A DNA stretch of 64,000 nt from Pseudodesulfovibrio sp. (GCA_016744135.1 JADGEX010000002.1:434001-498000), one strand, 5' to 3'; positions 1 through 10,422 are shown, counted from the first letter of the stretch. Made by a program: numbers and translations. The notes: generated by a model from the sequence alone, not told the origin.

Positions 1-175
1 GGAATACTAAATCGATTTGGTGTTAGCCGTGTAAATCCTCTAAAGTTTTAATTATATTATCTTCTACAATTGTGACCGTCCATGGATTTAATGAGTGAAC
101 TCTTTCCTTACTTGATTTCTTGATCCTTGAGCGATAGTGCATCGCCACGACGTTATCTTGTATTGGAGCCATATA

Positions 176-778
176 ATGACACAGAATTCCTTTTCCGATC
201 TTTCTTTTTCTCTTGATATGCCCAAATGGGCCGTTTCAACCCTTGAATCATTACCAACGCATATGCCGACGCCGGAAGAGCGCATGGCGGCTGTTATCGA
301 GTTTTCGCGACAGAATTTCCTGAGGAATACTGGTGGGCCTTTTGCTGCTGGAGTGTTTGAACGGGATTCCGGGCGGTTGGTCGTTATCGGCGTGAACCGC
401 GTTATGCCGTACAATTGTTCGTCAGCGCATGCCGAGATCATGGCCTTGTCATTGGCTCAGAAGATGCTCGGGACCTATGACCTTGGCGCTGAGGGGCTTC
501 CAGCCCATGAGTTGGTAGTCAACTGGCGGCCTTGTGCAATGTGTTTCGGAGCAGTGATATGGTCCGGGGTGCGTTCGTTGGTTATTGCAGGGTCCGGGCC
601 GGAGTTGGAAGAAATTACCGGGTTTGACGAAGGGCCGGTCAGTGAGAATTGGCGGGTTGAATTGGATCGACGCGGTATTTCCCTGACTAATGATGTCCTG
701 CGGGATGAAGCTATTGCCGCCTATCGTGAATTCGCGGCTTCACAGAACACCGTTTATAATGCGCGGCAGGGGAATTAA
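176..778 (+). CDS. Nucleoside/cytidine deaminase-like zinc enzyme
   Basis: The 200-residue protein belongs to the cytidine/deoxycytidylate deaminase superfamily. It shows the zinc signature HAE (in SAHAEIMAL) followed by PCAMCFGA, where His and the two Cys bind zinc and Glu is the proton shuttle. The PCxxC layout is that of the guanine deaminase/TadA branch, so it probably deaminates a free base or nucleoside; the substrate cannot be told from sequence. An upstream in-frame ATG at 137 exists, but I chose 176 because GGAG (165-168) lies seven bases before it. It is a single gene, convergent with the chemoreceptor gene, and ends just before a long hairpin. Confidence 0.8.
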   Translation: MTQNSFSDLSFSLDMPKWAVSTLESLPTHMPTPEERMAAVIEFSRQNFLRNTGGPFAAGVFERDSGRLVVIGVNRVMPYNCSSAHAEIMALSLAQKMLGTYDLGAEGLPAHELVVNWRPCAMCFGAVIWSGVRSLVIAGSGPELEEITGFDEGPVSENWRVELDRRGISLTNDVLRDEAIAAYREFAASQNTVYNARQGN

Positions 779-781
779 TGA

Positions 782-825
782 CGTCTACTTCTCGTGCCGT
801 CATTTTACGGCACGAGAAGTAGACG
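782..825. terminator. 19-bp perfect hairpin between convergent genes
   Basis: Arms 782-800 and 807-825 are perfectly complementary around a six-base loop. It lies four bases after the deaminase stop and just before the end of the minus-strand chemoreceptor gene, so it probably ends transcription from both sides. There is no long T run on either side. Confidence 0.7.
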
Positions 826-837
826 GTTAAAGAATTG

Positions 838-2505
838 TTATTCGCTTTTCAATGAAGCAATCAAAGCCTTGAGCTGCACCGACTGTGCGGCAAGGTCCAT
901 GATGGCTTCCGTCGCCTGTCCCATGCCTTCAGCTGTTTCAGTGGAGATGCTGTTTATTTCATCAGCAGCCCGATTTATTTCCTCACTTGCGGCGGATTGT
1001 TCTTCACTTGCTGTTGCGATGGAGCGCACACGATCAGAACTGTCGTTCACTAGCTCGACGATATCCTGCAATTCTTGACCAGCTTTTTTGGCCAATCCGG
1101 TAGTCATCGATACGACCTCGTTGGTGTCGTTCATGTGGTTAATGTTACTTTCGGTGAGTTTTTGAATCGAGCCGATGGTACTTTCAACTTCCTTTGTGGC
1201 GGACATGGTTTTTTCAGCCAGTTTCCTGACTTCATCTGCCACGACCGAGAATCCTCTCCCGGCTTCTCCTGCACGGGCAGCCTCAATGGCGGCATTCAGA
1301 GCCAGCAGGTTTGTTTGGTCTGCAATATCATTGATGACATTGATTATTTCACCAATGCCAAGGGCGCGTTCTCCCAAAGAATGCAGGCTCTCCCGCATGG
1401 CCTTAGTCCTGTCTGACACGGTGCCTATGGCTGTGATGACTTCTTCAACAACAGTCAGGCCGGATTCTGCCACGGTTTTGGCGTTGTCAGTCTTTTCGGC
1501 TGCAGTGGAAGCATTTGAAGCGACTTCAAATACCGTTGCGTTCATTTCTTCCATTGCTGCTGCGGTTTCGAGCGTCCTTAGCTTTTGAGTCTCGGCACCC
1601 TGTGCGACCTGTTGTACCTGAGCGGCAAGCTGCTCACTGGCTATGGAAAGATGGTGCGATGAGTCTTCTAATGTAACCGCTGCCTCATGGCGGGCAGTAA
1701 TTCCGGCCTGCTCTGCGTGAGTTTGCGCTTCTTCAGCTGTTCTTTTTGCTTGCATGGCCTGTTGTTCATGCTCTTTTGCCGTCTCGATTTGTTTGACAAG
1801 ATTTTTGTTTAGTTCTTCAATTTCCTGCATACCCTTGTTTATTTCGGCATGGAGAAACATTTTTTCATCTTTGGCGTTTTTCCATGACGCCCAGAGAATG
1901 GGGATGAGAAGAAGAAGGAGTGCGAACCCTTTGCCGATGGACATGAGCGCGCGGGAGAACAACATGTCGTGGATGTCGTTCATTCTGATATCGGCTCCGG
2001 TGACATATCGGGTGCCATCCGGGGCCGTGAATGGAACCAGTATGCAATGAAAGTTTCCATCGCTGTTTTCATAATCTTTAAATACCGTCTTGTTGGAAGA
2101 AAATATGTTTTTTAGCGTCGCACTTGCATCCACACAGGGGGCCATGAATTTAATGTAGTCTCTCGCTGCAATGTCGTCGCGAGAAGCATTGGAGCTGGTA
2201 TAAAACACGTCGCCGTTTTTCTTGATCATCGAGTAGAGGTTGACGATGTTCGTGTCTTTTATGGCGTCATTCAAATCTGAAAGTATGCTGGTGTATGTTT
2301 GCACATCAGATTGTTTTGCAGCAATACCAACATGGTAGTCCTTTCCGATGATTGCAGGGATGACATGTGCGGCATTTTTGAGTTGTTCATCTGTTGCATG
2401 CAGCACCTGATTCTTGGTGGAAAGGTATTCGTATCCAGAGAAAAGGAAAACGCCGAGTATATAAACGGCAAAAGCAATAGTCAGTCTAAGTACATTCTTT
2501 TTCAT
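838..2505 (-). CDS. Methyl-accepting chemotaxis protein
   Basis: A 555-residue membrane chemoreceptor. TM1 is near residues 4-24, a periplasmic sensing region of about 150 residues follows (possibly a single Cache-like fold), and TM2 is near 180-198. The signalling hairpin tip [20 protein letters not shown] is near 384-403. Between TM2 and the signalling helices I see a long heptad-rich coiled coil instead of a recognisable HAMP domain. An ATG 34 codons upstream is possible, but MKKNVLRLT starts a normal signal-anchor. The protein would couple to CheA/CheW and control flagellar rotation; no che genes are nearby. The ligand is unknown. Confidence 0.88.
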   Translation of the reverse strand: MKKNVLRLTIAFAVYILGVFLFSGYEYLSTKNQVLHATDEQLKNAAHVIPAIIGKDYHVGIAAKQSDVQTYTSILSDLNDAIKDTNIVNLYSMIKKNGDVFYTSSNASRDDIAARDYIKFMAPCVDASATLKNIFSSNKTVFKDYENSDGNFHCILVPFTAPDGTRYVTGADIRMNDIHDMLFSRALMSIGKGFALLLLLIPILWASWKNAKDEKMFLHAEINKGMQEIEELNKNLVKQIETAKEHEQQAMQAKRTAEEAQTHAEQAGITARHEAAVTLEDSSHHLSIASEQLAAQVQQVAQGAETQKLRTLETAAAMEEMNATVFEVASNASTAAEKTDNAKTVAESGLTVVEEVITAIGTVSDRTKAMRESLHSLGERALGIGEIINVINDIADQTNLLALNAAIEAARAGEAGRGFSVVADEVRKLAEKTMSATKEVESTIGSIQKLTESNINHMNDTNEVVSMTTGLAKKAGQELQDIVELVNDSSDRVRSIATASEEQSAASEEINRAADEINSISTETAEGMGQATEAIMDLAAQSVQLKALIASLKSE

Positions 2506-2847
2506 GAGAGGTTCTATCTTTTTTTTGTGGTGAATATATTGTCGCAGAATGGACGATGACTGACAGTCATCGTCTATTGTTTGGCACACGTAACCGATTG
2601 ACTTCATAGTGAAAGTTGCAGTTTGGAAACGTCGAAGCCTGCGTCATCAGTGTGGAAAGTCAGGGAGAAAGATCGTGGACTATCGAGTGCATGTACATCC
2701 AGCTATTCATTGAGTATCTTTTTCGAGACAATTCTGATGAAATAGTCTGTAAATACAAAGTCTTGTACCAATACTTATATGCATTATATTGAGTCCACAT
2801 GATGTGAAATCGATCCATAGGCCATCACTAGGGAGTCGTCAACATCA

Positions 2848-3009
2848 ATGCATCCCTTCAAGTGTGAAGAAAGATCATCTGTTGGATGTGTGTATGGGAG
2901 CATGGAACAGAAAAAGTTTTTCCAAAGAGACAAGACGCATTGGTTTTTCAACATTGCTTGGAGAATGATAATTGATGACAGGGGATTGATTTTGGGCGTA
3001 GCTTTTTGA
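2848..3009 (+). CDS. Possible small protein, 53 residues
   Basis: An ATG-started frame of 53 codons lies in the 546-base gap between the chemoreceptor start and the next kinase gene, in the same direction as the kinase and ending 42 bases before it. It has a GGGAG 12 bases upstream, which is too far for a good ribosome site. The sequence is rich in aromatic and basic residues and matches no family I know. It may be a chance frame. The rest of the gap (2506-2847) shows nothing else I can name. Confidence 0.2.
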   Translation: MHPFKCEERSSVGCVYGSMEQKKFFQRDKTHWFFNIAWRMIIDDRGLILGVAF

Positions 3010-3051
3010 CGACCAATTCTTTTTTTTACGAAGTCATGGTGGAGGAGGCGA

Positions 3052-4785
3052 ATGAACCTCGTTATTGTGCTCGCATCGATGGTTCTTCAGTTTACGGCTG
3101 GTTTTTTAGCCTTGCGACTTATCATTGATACTGATCGCAGTTGGGCCTGGATCCTTCTGGCTGCGGGGATTTTTGCTATGGCGTTTCGCCGTGTTCATAC
3201 TTTGTACGCGATGTATTCAAAGGGCGTTGACCCCTCGCTGCTCTATGAAGGCCTTGGATTGGCTGTCTCCATTCTTCTTTTTTTTGGTATTTTCATGGTT
3301 GCCCCGATGATACGGGATATGCGCAAAGCGACGGCTCGTTTGGCGCGAAGTGAAGAACGGTACAGGACTGTTGCCGAATTTACACACGACTGGGAGTATT
3401 GGCTCGCACCTAACGATACGTATCAGTATGTTTCTCCGGCCTGTGAAAGAATCACCGGGTACGGCCCGGATGAGTTCTTCCTTGATCCTGAATTATTTGA
3501 ACGATTGATCCATCCCGATGATCGTGAAGTGGTGTTGAGTCAGATTTCTTCGGTTGAAAAGATGCACCAGCGCATGCGGTTTGATTGTCGGATAATCGCC
3601 AGGGATGGACGTATTCATTGGGTCGCGTACAACAGCATGCCTGTGTATTCTCCAGATGGGCTTTATCTTGGCGTTCGTGCGTCGGTGAGAGAAATTGAAC
3701 ATCGCAAACGGTTGGAGGTCGAACTACGTGAAAGCCGTGCTTTATATCAGGGATTGATCCAAGATTCCCGGTCCATGATATTTCGGCTTGATCCTTCGGG
3801 GCTGGTGACATTTGTAAACAATCAGGTCCTCGGCTGTTGGGGATGTGTCGAGTCTGATTTCCTTGGAAAGTCGATTAAGGATATCCTTTTGGGCGATGGT
3901 GCTGGTTCTGATGGAGCTTACCAAATGGATGATTTTTTGACTTCTGGCGGACGGTTTGAACTGGAAACGACAGTGAAAATGTTCTGCGGAAGTACCATCT
4001 GGTGTCAGTGGGGTGGCAGTGTACTTCGGGATATTGAAGGCGGGATTAGTGGTTTTGTTCTTGTTGGGCTCGATGTTTCCAATCGTAAGGCTTTGGATAA
4101 GTTGAAGGAGAATGTGACACGGGTTGTTCGACATGATCTCAAGTCTCCGCTTTCCGGTATTATCGGCATCCCGCGCCTGCTTCGGAAGGACAACAATATC
4201 ACTCCACGACAGGCTGATTTGCTTAAAGCTGTTGAAGATGCTGGAAGCCTTATGCTCGAACTTCTCAATCAATCCATTAACTTATATAAGCTGGAAACTG
4301 GGACTTATCGATTCAATATTGAGGAATTTGATCTTGTTGAATTGCTCGGTATTATTGTGAAATCCATTCAGGTCAGTCAGGAACGACCAGCAAGTGTTGT
4401 GGTGACGATGGACGGAAATTCTGTGGGGAATGAAGGGCAATTCTTGATTTGTGCTGAGCAGCCGCTTGTTTTTTCACTTTTTAGCAATCTGTTGCGAAAC
4501 GCTTTTGAAGCCAGCGAGAAAGAGCCGATCAGCGTGGATTTGCGAAATGATGGCGGGTGTGTGGTTCGTATTCATAACGCCGGGGTGGTTCCTGAATCCA
4601 TACGAGCGTCTTTTTTTGAGAAGTACGTCACCGAAGGAAAGCCCGGTGGCACGGGACTGGGAACCTTTAGTGCGAAGCTTATCGCACAGTCCCATGGAGG
4701 TGATATTACAATGGATTCGTCAGCAGGAAGCGGGACGATCGTTACAGTCTGGCTCCCCCTGAAAACGGAGTGCTTTTCCTGTTAA
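3052..4785 (+). CDS. Membrane PAS-sensor histidine kinase
   Basis: A 577-residue sensor kinase. Three hydrophobic stretches sit in the first 90 residues, followed by two PAS domains (about 105-225, with a PAC-like end at REIEHRKRLE, and about 230-345). A HisKA dimerisation domain has the phospho-accepting His361 in VVRHDLKSPL, and a HATPase domain shows LFSNLLRNAFEAS (N box) and GGTGLGTFSAKLI (G box). The N box carries the usual Asn and the lid is short. A strong GGAGGAGG precedes the start. No response regulator is adjacent, so it is an orphan kinase with unknown partner and signal. Confidence 0.88.
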   Translation: MNLVIVLASMVLQFTAGFLALRLIIDTDRSWAWILLAAGIFAMAFRRVHTLYAMYSKGVDPSLLYEGLGLAVSILLFFGIFMVAPMIRDMRKATARLARSEERYRTVAEFTHDWEYWLAPNDTYQYVSPACERITGYGPDEFFLDPELFERLIHPDDREVVLSQISSVEKMHQRMRFDCRIIARDGRIHWVAYNSMPVYSPDGLYLGVRASVREIEHRKRLEVELRESRALYQGLIQDSRSMIFRLDPSGLVTFVNNQVLGCWGCVESDFLGKSIKDILLGDGAGSDGAYQMDDFLTSGGRFELETTVKMFCGSTIWCQWGGSVLRDIEGGISGFVLVGLDVSNRKALDKLKENVTRVVRHDLKSPLSGIIGIPRLLRKDNNITPRQADLLKAVEDAGSLMLELLNQSINLYKLETGTYRFNIEEFDLVELLGIIVKSIQVSQERPASVVVTMDGNSVGNEGQFLICAEQPLVFSLFSNLLRNAFEASEKEPISVDLRNDGGCVVRIHNAGVVPESIRASFFEKYVTEGKPGGTGLGTFSAKLIAQSHGGDITMDSSAGSGTIVTVWLPLKTECFSC

Positions 4786-4927
4786 TCCTTTATTCCTCGA
4801 TCAGCCCTTAAAAAATATCGAGTCATTTCAGCCCGACTATTGTGGAATCATGACCACCGTGGAGATCAAAATCAGGGGCGAGAGTCTAAAAGGGGTATCG
4901 CCGTTTAAGCCTGTGAAGGGATGACTT

Positions 4928-7879
4928 TTACGCAGTACATTTGGTTTTTGTCCCTGGAACCGGCGGAATTGAAAAGGAGAAGCAACTGCCTTTCCCAAAA
5001 GTCGATTCAACCCAAATCGCCCCGCCGTAGTGCTCCACGATTTCTTTACAAATGGTAAGGCCAAGTCCGGTTCCTCTATCTGCTATGCGAATGGTGTCAC
5101 CCAAGGGCGATTTGTGAAATTTTTCGAACAGGTGAGGCAATTCTTCGTCGGGGATTCCTGGTCCTGTGTCAATGATAGACAGGATCAAGCTCTCGCCGTT
5201 GTCCCGCAGGGAAACAGTTACGGTTCCATGTGGAGTGAATTTGTAAGCGTTATTGAGCAGATTGATAAGCACCTGATGCATTTTATCGGGGTCGGCGTGA
5301 ATGAGACGTGAGGTCGACGGTAAATCGGTTTTGAGTTGCACCCCGGTTTTGGCGGCAAAGCTGCCAGAGGCCGTAGTGGTCGCTTTGGTGATGATATCGC
5401 AGGGATTAAGAAGGGAGTCGTGCCAGGCCGCTTTGCCTGATTCAATACGATTGATATCCAGGAAATCATTGATAAGGCGTGTGAGGCGTTCGCCTTCTGT
5501 GTCGATAATTCCGAGATTATCCCGAATGCGTTCGCCCTTTCCTTTAAGTTGCTTGTTCTCCGTGAGAGGGTGGAAATATCGCGTGAAATCACGGGCGCAG
5601 AGTTTGGCAAACCCACGTATGGATGTCAGCGGTGTGCGGAGTTCATGAGAAACTGAAGAAACAAGAGCTGACTTGATTTCATCCAATTTGCGAAGTCGTT
5701 TGTTGGCATTTTCGAGTTCAGCAGTCTGTGTCTTGAGTTCTGCGGTTCGTTGATCGACTTTTGATTCCAACTTTTCGTTGAGTCGGGTCAGGGACTCTTC
5801 GTTGGCTTTGCGTTCAATGGCCATGGCCACCTGCTCGGAAACGGCTATCATGAAAGTGACGTCTGTTTTTGAGTATTGCAGGGGGTTGGAATAATCCTGT
5901 ACGACCATGACGCCCATGACCTTGCCATTCAGTCTGAGTGGAACACCAAGCCATGCCGCAGGGGGAGTACCGATGATGCCAATTTTTTTGGTCATGGCAA
6001 TATCGTTTGGACGAGCCGAGGAAAAACGGAAAGGGTTGCCTGTCCTATATACATTGATGGACAGGCTGTTTTGGTTCGGATCGCTGATGCCACTGATGTC
6101 GATATAGTCATCTTTTTCATCGCGAAAATAAACGAATCGCATCGTGTCTGTTATTTCATCGACCTGTGCAATGAAGAAATTTTTGGCGTGAATCACATCA
6201 GCAATAATGGCGTGAATGGCACAGTAGAGTTCGGAAAGGTCGCGAGTGATGGTTATGGCCGCAGAAATGGCATAGAGAGCTTTTGTCGTGCTTTCATTGA
6301 ATCGACGCGTAGTGATGTCCTGAAGAAATCCCTCGTAATACTCAATATCTCCATTGTCGTTATAAATCGCACGGGCGTTTTCGGATATCCATATTCTGGA
6401 TCCGTCTTTGCGTTTGATGTGCTGCTCGTAGTTTTGCAGCGTGCCGTTTTTAGCGAGTTCTTGTAGAAAAACTTGCCGATCATTTGGGTTGACCCACATC
6501 TGTTGACAGATGTTGTTGATGGTATTGATCATTTCCGTAGGACTGTTGTATCCCATATAGCGGGCCATGGCAGTGTTGACCGTCAGGAATTGTCCGTCCA
6601 GAGTGCATTGGTAGATGCCATCTGTCGCATTTTCGAAAATGGTTCTGTAGCGTTCCTCGCTGTCGCGTAGGGCATTTTCAGCCTGTTTGCGTTTGGTGAT
6701 GTCGGTATGCGTTCCCGAAAGACGATACACTGTGCCGTTTTCATCTTTGGTGCTGCCGCCTCGACCGAGTATCCAACGGATCGAGCCATCCTTGTGGAAC
6801 ATGCGAAATTCTACTTGAAATTGATCAATCTTGCCGTCGACGCATTCCCTGTTGGCGGCTATGCACCGTTTCGCATCATTGGGATGGACTGCATTTTCCC
6901 ATGAACTGATCTGGTTAGGGAATTCTTCATCGGTATATCCGAGAATCTCCTTGTATCGTGGAGAATAATATACGGAATTGGTTGTCAAATCCCAATCCCA
7001 AAGACCGTCGTTGGCTCCCCATGTCATGAGTTCGTATCGCTCTTCGCTTTTGCGTAAAGCTTGCAGAGCCTCTTTTCTTTCCGTGACATCAATGAGAGAG
7101 CAGACCCGATCATTGGTATCTGGAATAACGCCTACAAAAACGTGAACCTGTTTATGAATTCCGTTGCGGGCAAGGAAAATGAACTCATAATTGTCGGGAG
7201 CCGAGTTGGTTTTGAGCGTACGGGTGGCATGGTAGGCTTGCATTCGTTCCAGTTCTTCGGGGGGAACAAAATCCGACCAACACATCTTTCCTTCAATCTC
7301 TTGGGTTGAGTAACCGGAAAGTCTTTCATATTGTGAGTTGCAACTGCGGATAACGCTATTGGTGTCGATGATGGTCATGGCCGTACCCGTGTTTTCGAAC
7401 AGCGTACGGTAGTAAGTTTCACTTTTGAGAAGAGCCCTTTCAACGAGCTTCATGTCAGAGATGTCGACGATAATGCCGCGTATGCCTGCCGTACGGTTGT
7501 TTTCGACTATCCGTTGGGAATAGACCTTGATGGGAAAGGTGGATTTGTCTTTGCGAAGAGCAATGTATTCTTCGCCCTGAATGATTTCACCCTTGAGGAT
7601 AGAAGCGACGCTGTTTTGGGCTTGGCTGACTGAATCCGGGTGAATGATGTCTGCCAAGTGAAGGCCGTCTATGACGTCCTTTGGGGAGTATCCGTAGCTT
7701 TTGAGGGCATATTCGTTGGCGTACCGTAGGTTCCCCGCGGTATCGAGTTCAAAGACGAATTGAGGTAGGCCTTCAACTATATTGCGGTATTTTTCATTAT
7801 CTGTGCCCGCCACAGCAAAGCGGAGCTTGTTCAGCTCCGCTATAAGCTCCGCTTTTGACTTTTCGTGATCTTCTCTCAT
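4928..7879 (-). CDS. Soluble multi-PAS/GAF histidine kinase
   Basis: A 983-residue cytoplasmic kinase without membrane segments. From the N terminus it has a short coiled coil, four PAS(/PAC) domains (about 33-150, 155-280, 290-405, 410-530), a GAF domain (about 540-690), a coiled coil, then HisKA with His745 in SSVSHELRTPLTS and a HATPase domain with NLLNNAYKFTPHG and GTGLGLTICKEIVEHYGG. The frame opens earlier at a TTG, but the ATG at 7879 has GAGGAAG directly upstream and I use it. It is convergent with the other kinase gene. No regulator gene is next to it. Multiple PAS and GAF domains suggest redox, light or small-ligand sensing, unproved. Confidence 0.88.
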   Translation of the reverse strand: MREDHEKSKAELIAELNKLRFAVAGTDNEKYRNIVEGLPQFVFELDTAGNLRYANEYALKSYGYSPKDVIDGLHLADIIHPDSVSQAQNSVASILKGEIIQGEEYIALRKDKSTFPIKVYSQRIVENNRTAGIRGIIVDISDMKLVERALLKSETYYRTLFENTGTAMTIIDTNSVIRSCNSQYERLSGYSTQEIEGKMCWSDFVPPEELERMQAYHATRTLKTNSAPDNYEFIFLARNGIHKQVHVFVGVIPDTNDRVCSLIDVTERKEALQALRKSEERYELMTWGANDGLWDWDLTTNSVYYSPRYKEILGYTDEEFPNQISSWENAVHPNDAKRCIAANRECVDGKIDQFQVEFRMFHKDGSIRWILGRGGSTKDENGTVYRLSGTHTDITKRKQAENALRDSEERYRTIFENATDGIYQCTLDGQFLTVNTAMARYMGYNSPTEMINTINNICQQMWVNPNDRQVFLQELAKNGTLQNYEQHIKRKDGSRIWISENARAIYNDNGDIEYYEGFLQDITTRRFNESTTKALYAISAAITITRDLSELYCAIHAIIADVIHAKNFFIAQVDEITDTMRFVYFRDEKDDYIDISGISDPNQNSLSINVYRTGNPFRFSSARPNDIAMTKKIGIIGTPPAAWLGVPLRLNGKVMGVMVVQDYSNPLQYSKTDVTFMIAVSEQVAMAIERKANEESLTRLNEKLESKVDQRTAELKTQTAELENANKRLRKLDEIKSALVSSVSHELRTPLTSIRGFAKLCARDFTRYFHPLTENKQLKGKGERIRDNLGIIDTEGERLTRLINDFLDINRIESGKAAWHDSLLNPCDIITKATTTASGSFAAKTGVQLKTDLPSTSRLIHADPDKMHQVLINLLNNAYKFTPHGTVTVSLRDNGESLILSIIDTGPGIPDEELPHLFEKFHKSPLGDTIRIADRGTGLGLTICKEIVEHYGGAIWVESTFGKGSCFSFSIPPVPGTKTKCTA

Positions 7880-7974
7880 TGCTTCCTCGTATGTTTTGTC
7901 TAGCAAAAACAAAGGAAGTTCGGCAATGATAAAGAACCCGGAAAGGCTGCGAGTTCCGTTCGAAAACGGTTTGT

Positions 7975-9642
7975 TTAATCTTTTTTCTTGCCCCGAGTCA
8001 TGTAAGGTCGTTTACCGGGACGTTGTCCACCTTTCTTGTGGAAGTCACGACGGTAGGATGGTTTCTTTTTGAATTCGCCTTGTGTGATGAGCGGTTTGCC
8101 ATCTCTGCTGTTGACCTTGTTCATGACCTTGTCGGCTTCATGATTGGGGACAGTGAACGTGGTTTTGTTGCCTTGCACGCGAACATGCTGAATGGACCAA
8201 GGTTTGATATGAGCGGACTGGGCAACAAATTCAACGAATTCTTTTGGACCCATGCCGTGAGCGCGACCTAGTGCGCAGACGAGATCAACTCGTCCGGACT
8301 GACCACGAGAACCTGAACCAGGGCCGGCAAGATCGATTTCGCGATAGCTTGAGGCGATCAGTTCGTCTCCGAAGGTGTTTTTGAGCAGGGCGGCCACGAC
8401 TTCGGCGGCATCTTTTTCAGCCATCAGTTCGCGGGCCATGTCCAAGTAGTTGCTATGGCCTTCAGCTTCCATGATTGCGTTCAGTTCGGAAACCACGCGG
8501 CTCTTCTTGGAATATATTACATCTTCGATGCGCGGCAATTTTTCTTTTTTGATCTCAATGCCGGAGCTTTTGGAGATGAACATGAGGCGACGGAATTCAT
8601 TAGGCGCGATCAGAGTGATGGCAACGCCTTGTTTCCCTGCTCGGCCTGTACGTCCGGTGCGGTGTACATATGTCTGTGGGTCCTGAGGCAGGGCAAAGTT
8701 GACCACGTGTGTCAGGTCCGGCACGTCAATACCACGTGCTGCAACATCTGTTGCCACAAGGATGGTTGCCTTTTTCTTACGGAAACTCGCCAGAATTTTT
8801 TCACGCTGGCCCTGCGAAAGATCACCATGGATCGGTTCGGAAGGATACCCACGCTGGGTCAGTCGGGCAGCTACCCGATCTGCATCAGCACGTGTGCGTG
8901 TGAAGACCAGACCGTAGAAGTCCGGCTGGGCGTCGATAACTCTGCAAAGAGCTTCAAAACGGTCTGAGTCGGCCATCTCATGGAAAATCTGTCGAGTGAG
9001 CGGAATGTCGCTTTTTTCAGGCTTCACGGAGACGACTTCGAAGTCGCCCATGAATTCCTTGGCAATGCGCATAACCTCTCGAGGCATGGTGGCCGAAAAG
9101 AGCAGGGTCCGACGATCTTCGTTGGCGGAAGCGAGAATTTCGCGGACATCTTCCACGAAGCCCATGTTGCACATCTCATCCGCTTCATCAAGAATGAAGA
9201 AATCGAGATTGTCGATATGCAGGGTGCGGCGCTTAAGATGATCCATGATGCGACCAGGTGTGCCAACAACAACGTCAACGCCTTGTTTCAAGGCCTTCAG
9301 TTGCATGTGAATAGCCTGTCCACCGTAAACGGGCAGAACCCGGATGCGTTTTTGTCCTTTGAGTGAATTGATTTCCTCAGCCACCTGAATAGCGAGTTCG
9401 CGGGTGGGGGTCAGGATGAGCGACTGGACGTGGCGTACCTTTTCCTGGGCGGCTTCAATAACGGGAAGGCCGAAAGCGGCGGTCTTGCCGGTTCCGGTCT
9501 GGGCCTGGCCCACGATATCCACAGAGCCGTCAAGCAGCATGGGGATGGTCAGGGCCTGAATGGGGGTGGGGTTCGTAAACCCTTTAGATTCCAGAGCGGT
9601 CAGCGTGGCAGCCGACAGCCCCAGTTCCTTGAAACTGGACAT
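7975..9642 (-). CDS. deaD: DEAD-box ATP-dependent RNA helicase
   Basis: A 555-residue helicase with all core motifs: Q motif (GFTNPTPIQ), Walker A AQTGTGKT, PTRELA, TPGR, DEAD (in LDEADEM), SAT (FSATMP), and HRTGRTGR. The C-terminal region (about 450-520) resembles the DbpA-type RNA-binding domain, and the tail is rich in Lys, Arg and Gly. This is the CsdA/DeaD layout; such helicases unwind structured RNA in ribosome assembly and cold adaptation. The start at 9642 follows AAGGAA; the open frame upstream is ignored. It lies downstream of infA and the RRM gene on the same strand, a translation-related cluster. Confidence 0.93.
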   Translation of the reverse strand: MSSFKELGLSAATLTALESKGFTNPTPIQALTIPMLLDGSVDIVGQAQTGTGKTAAFGLPVIEAAQEKVRHVQSLILTPTRELAIQVAEEINSLKGQKRIRVLPVYGGQAIHMQLKALKQGVDVVVGTPGRIMDHLKRRTLHIDNLDFFILDEADEMCNMGFVEDVREILASANEDRRTLLFSATMPREVMRIAKEFMGDFEVVSVKPEKSDIPLTRQIFHEMADSDRFEALCRVIDAQPDFYGLVFTRTRADADRVAARLTQRGYPSEPIHGDLSQGQREKILASFRKKKATILVATDVAARGIDVPDLTHVVNFALPQDPQTYVHRTGRTGRAGKQGVAITLIAPNEFRRLMFISKSSGIEIKKEKLPRIEDVIYSKKSRVVSELNAIMEAEGHSNYLDMARELMAEKDAAEVVAALLKNTFGDELIASSYREIDLAGPGSGSRGQSGRVDLVCALGRAHGMGPKEFVEFVAQSAHIKPWSIQHVRVQGNKTTFTVPNHEADKVMNKVNSRDGKPLITQGEFKKKPSYRRDFHKKGGQRPGKRPYMTRGKKKD

Positions 9643-9767
9643 AAAAATTCCTTTTAAAAAAATATCGTGTAACCCAACACTGGGACAATAGCATAGATAA
9701 CCGCAAACGCACAGACGCGCGATGCGCATTCTTTATGGTTTGAGGAAGGAGAGAAAAGGTGAAGGGT

Positions 9768-9829
9768 TTGGGGGAAGAGGAGAAAGCGGAACCCATCTTT
9801 TGAGTTCTCCCTCTCTCCTCTTCCCCCAA
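9768..9829. repeat. Hairpin repeat between infA and deaD
   Basis: Perfect 16-base arms (9768-9783 and 9814-9829, beginning TTGGGGGAAGAGG) flank a purine-rich loop, and the right arm is followed by CCGCC. The arm sequence closely matches the hairpin at 51530-51595, so I treat it as a degenerate member of the dispersed intergenic repeat of this window. On the minus strand it could partly end infA transcription before deaD. Confidence 0.6.
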
Positions 9830-9843
9830 CCGCCGAAACCGAC

Positions 9844-10062
9844 TTACCGAGGGCGGAAGGTGATTCTGCCGCGGGTGAGGTCGTACGGGGAAAGTTCCAC
9901 GGTGACAGTGTCGCCAGGCATAACGCGGATGCGGAATTTGCGCATTTTTCCAGAAATATGTGCCAGCACGGTGTGACCGTTTTCAAGTTCAACGCGGAAC
10001 ATAGCGTTGGGCAAGGCTTCTTCAACGGTGCCTTGAACGACGATTCCTTCTTCTTTAGCCAT
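9844..10062 (-). CDS. infA: Translation initiation factor IF-1
   Basis: A 72-residue protein matching IF-1 over its whole length, with the S1-like OB fold signatures [20 protein letters not shown] and [16 protein letters not shown] and the usual end ITFRPR. IF-1 binds the ribosomal A site on the 30S subunit and helps IF-2 and IF-3 during initiation. The start is the family start (MAKEEG), with GAGG upstream. It sits between the RRM protein and deaD on the same strand, with a terminator on its upstream side, so it has its own promoter or depends on read-through. Confidence 0.97.
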   Translation of the reverse strand: MAKEEGIVVQGTVEEALPNAMFRVELENGHTVLAHISGKMRKFRIRVMPGDTVTVELSPYDLTRGRITFRPR

Positions 10063-10095
10063 CTATTGCTTCCTCTTGTTTTTTGGAGACGGGAA

Positions 10096-10126
10096 AAGCC
10101 CGCCCTTTTTTGGACAGGGCGGGCTT
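10096..10126 (-). terminator. Intrinsic terminator after the RRM gene
   Basis: Ten-base perfect arms (10096-10105 and 10117-10126, AAGCCCGCCC) followed on the minus strand by a short T run. It lies 33 bases past the RRM gene stop and before infA. Confidence 0.8.
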
Positions 10127-10158
10127 GTTGTGTCGTAAATTGATGAGAGTGTCAACGT

Positions 10159-10422
10159 CTACCAACGCGGACGTTCGGGGCGTGGGCGAGCCTCGTTGAC
10201 TTTGATATTGCGCCCGCCCATGTCGGAGCCGTCCAGACTTTCGATAGCTTCCAGAGCGCCATTGTCTTCCATTTCCACGAAACCAAAGCCGCGGGGGCGA
10301 CCGGTTTCACGGTCATTGATCAATTTGACGGAGACAACTTCACCGTATGTTTCAAAAGCTGCGCGTACATCCTCTTCCGTGGAACTCCAGGGCAGATTGC
10401 CCACATAAATGTTCTTAGCCAT
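10159..10422 (-). CDS. Small RRM RNA-binding protein
   Basis: An 87-residue single RRM protein. RNP2 is KNIYVGNLPW and RNP1 is RGFGFVEM, both with the aromatic residues that stack on RNA bases, followed by a short Arg/Pro tail (RPRPERPRW). Bacterial proteins of this kind (Rbp) are often cold-induced and bind single-stranded RNA. The start at MAKNIYVG follows GGAG; the longer open frame has no ribosome site. The 256 bases upstream (10423-10678) hold no gene and may include a long 5' leader. Confidence 0.9.
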   Translation of the reverse strand: MAKNIYVGNLPWSSTEEDVRAAFETYGEVVSVKLINDRETGRPRGFGFVEMEDNGALEAIESLDGSDMGGRNIKVNEARPRPERPRW

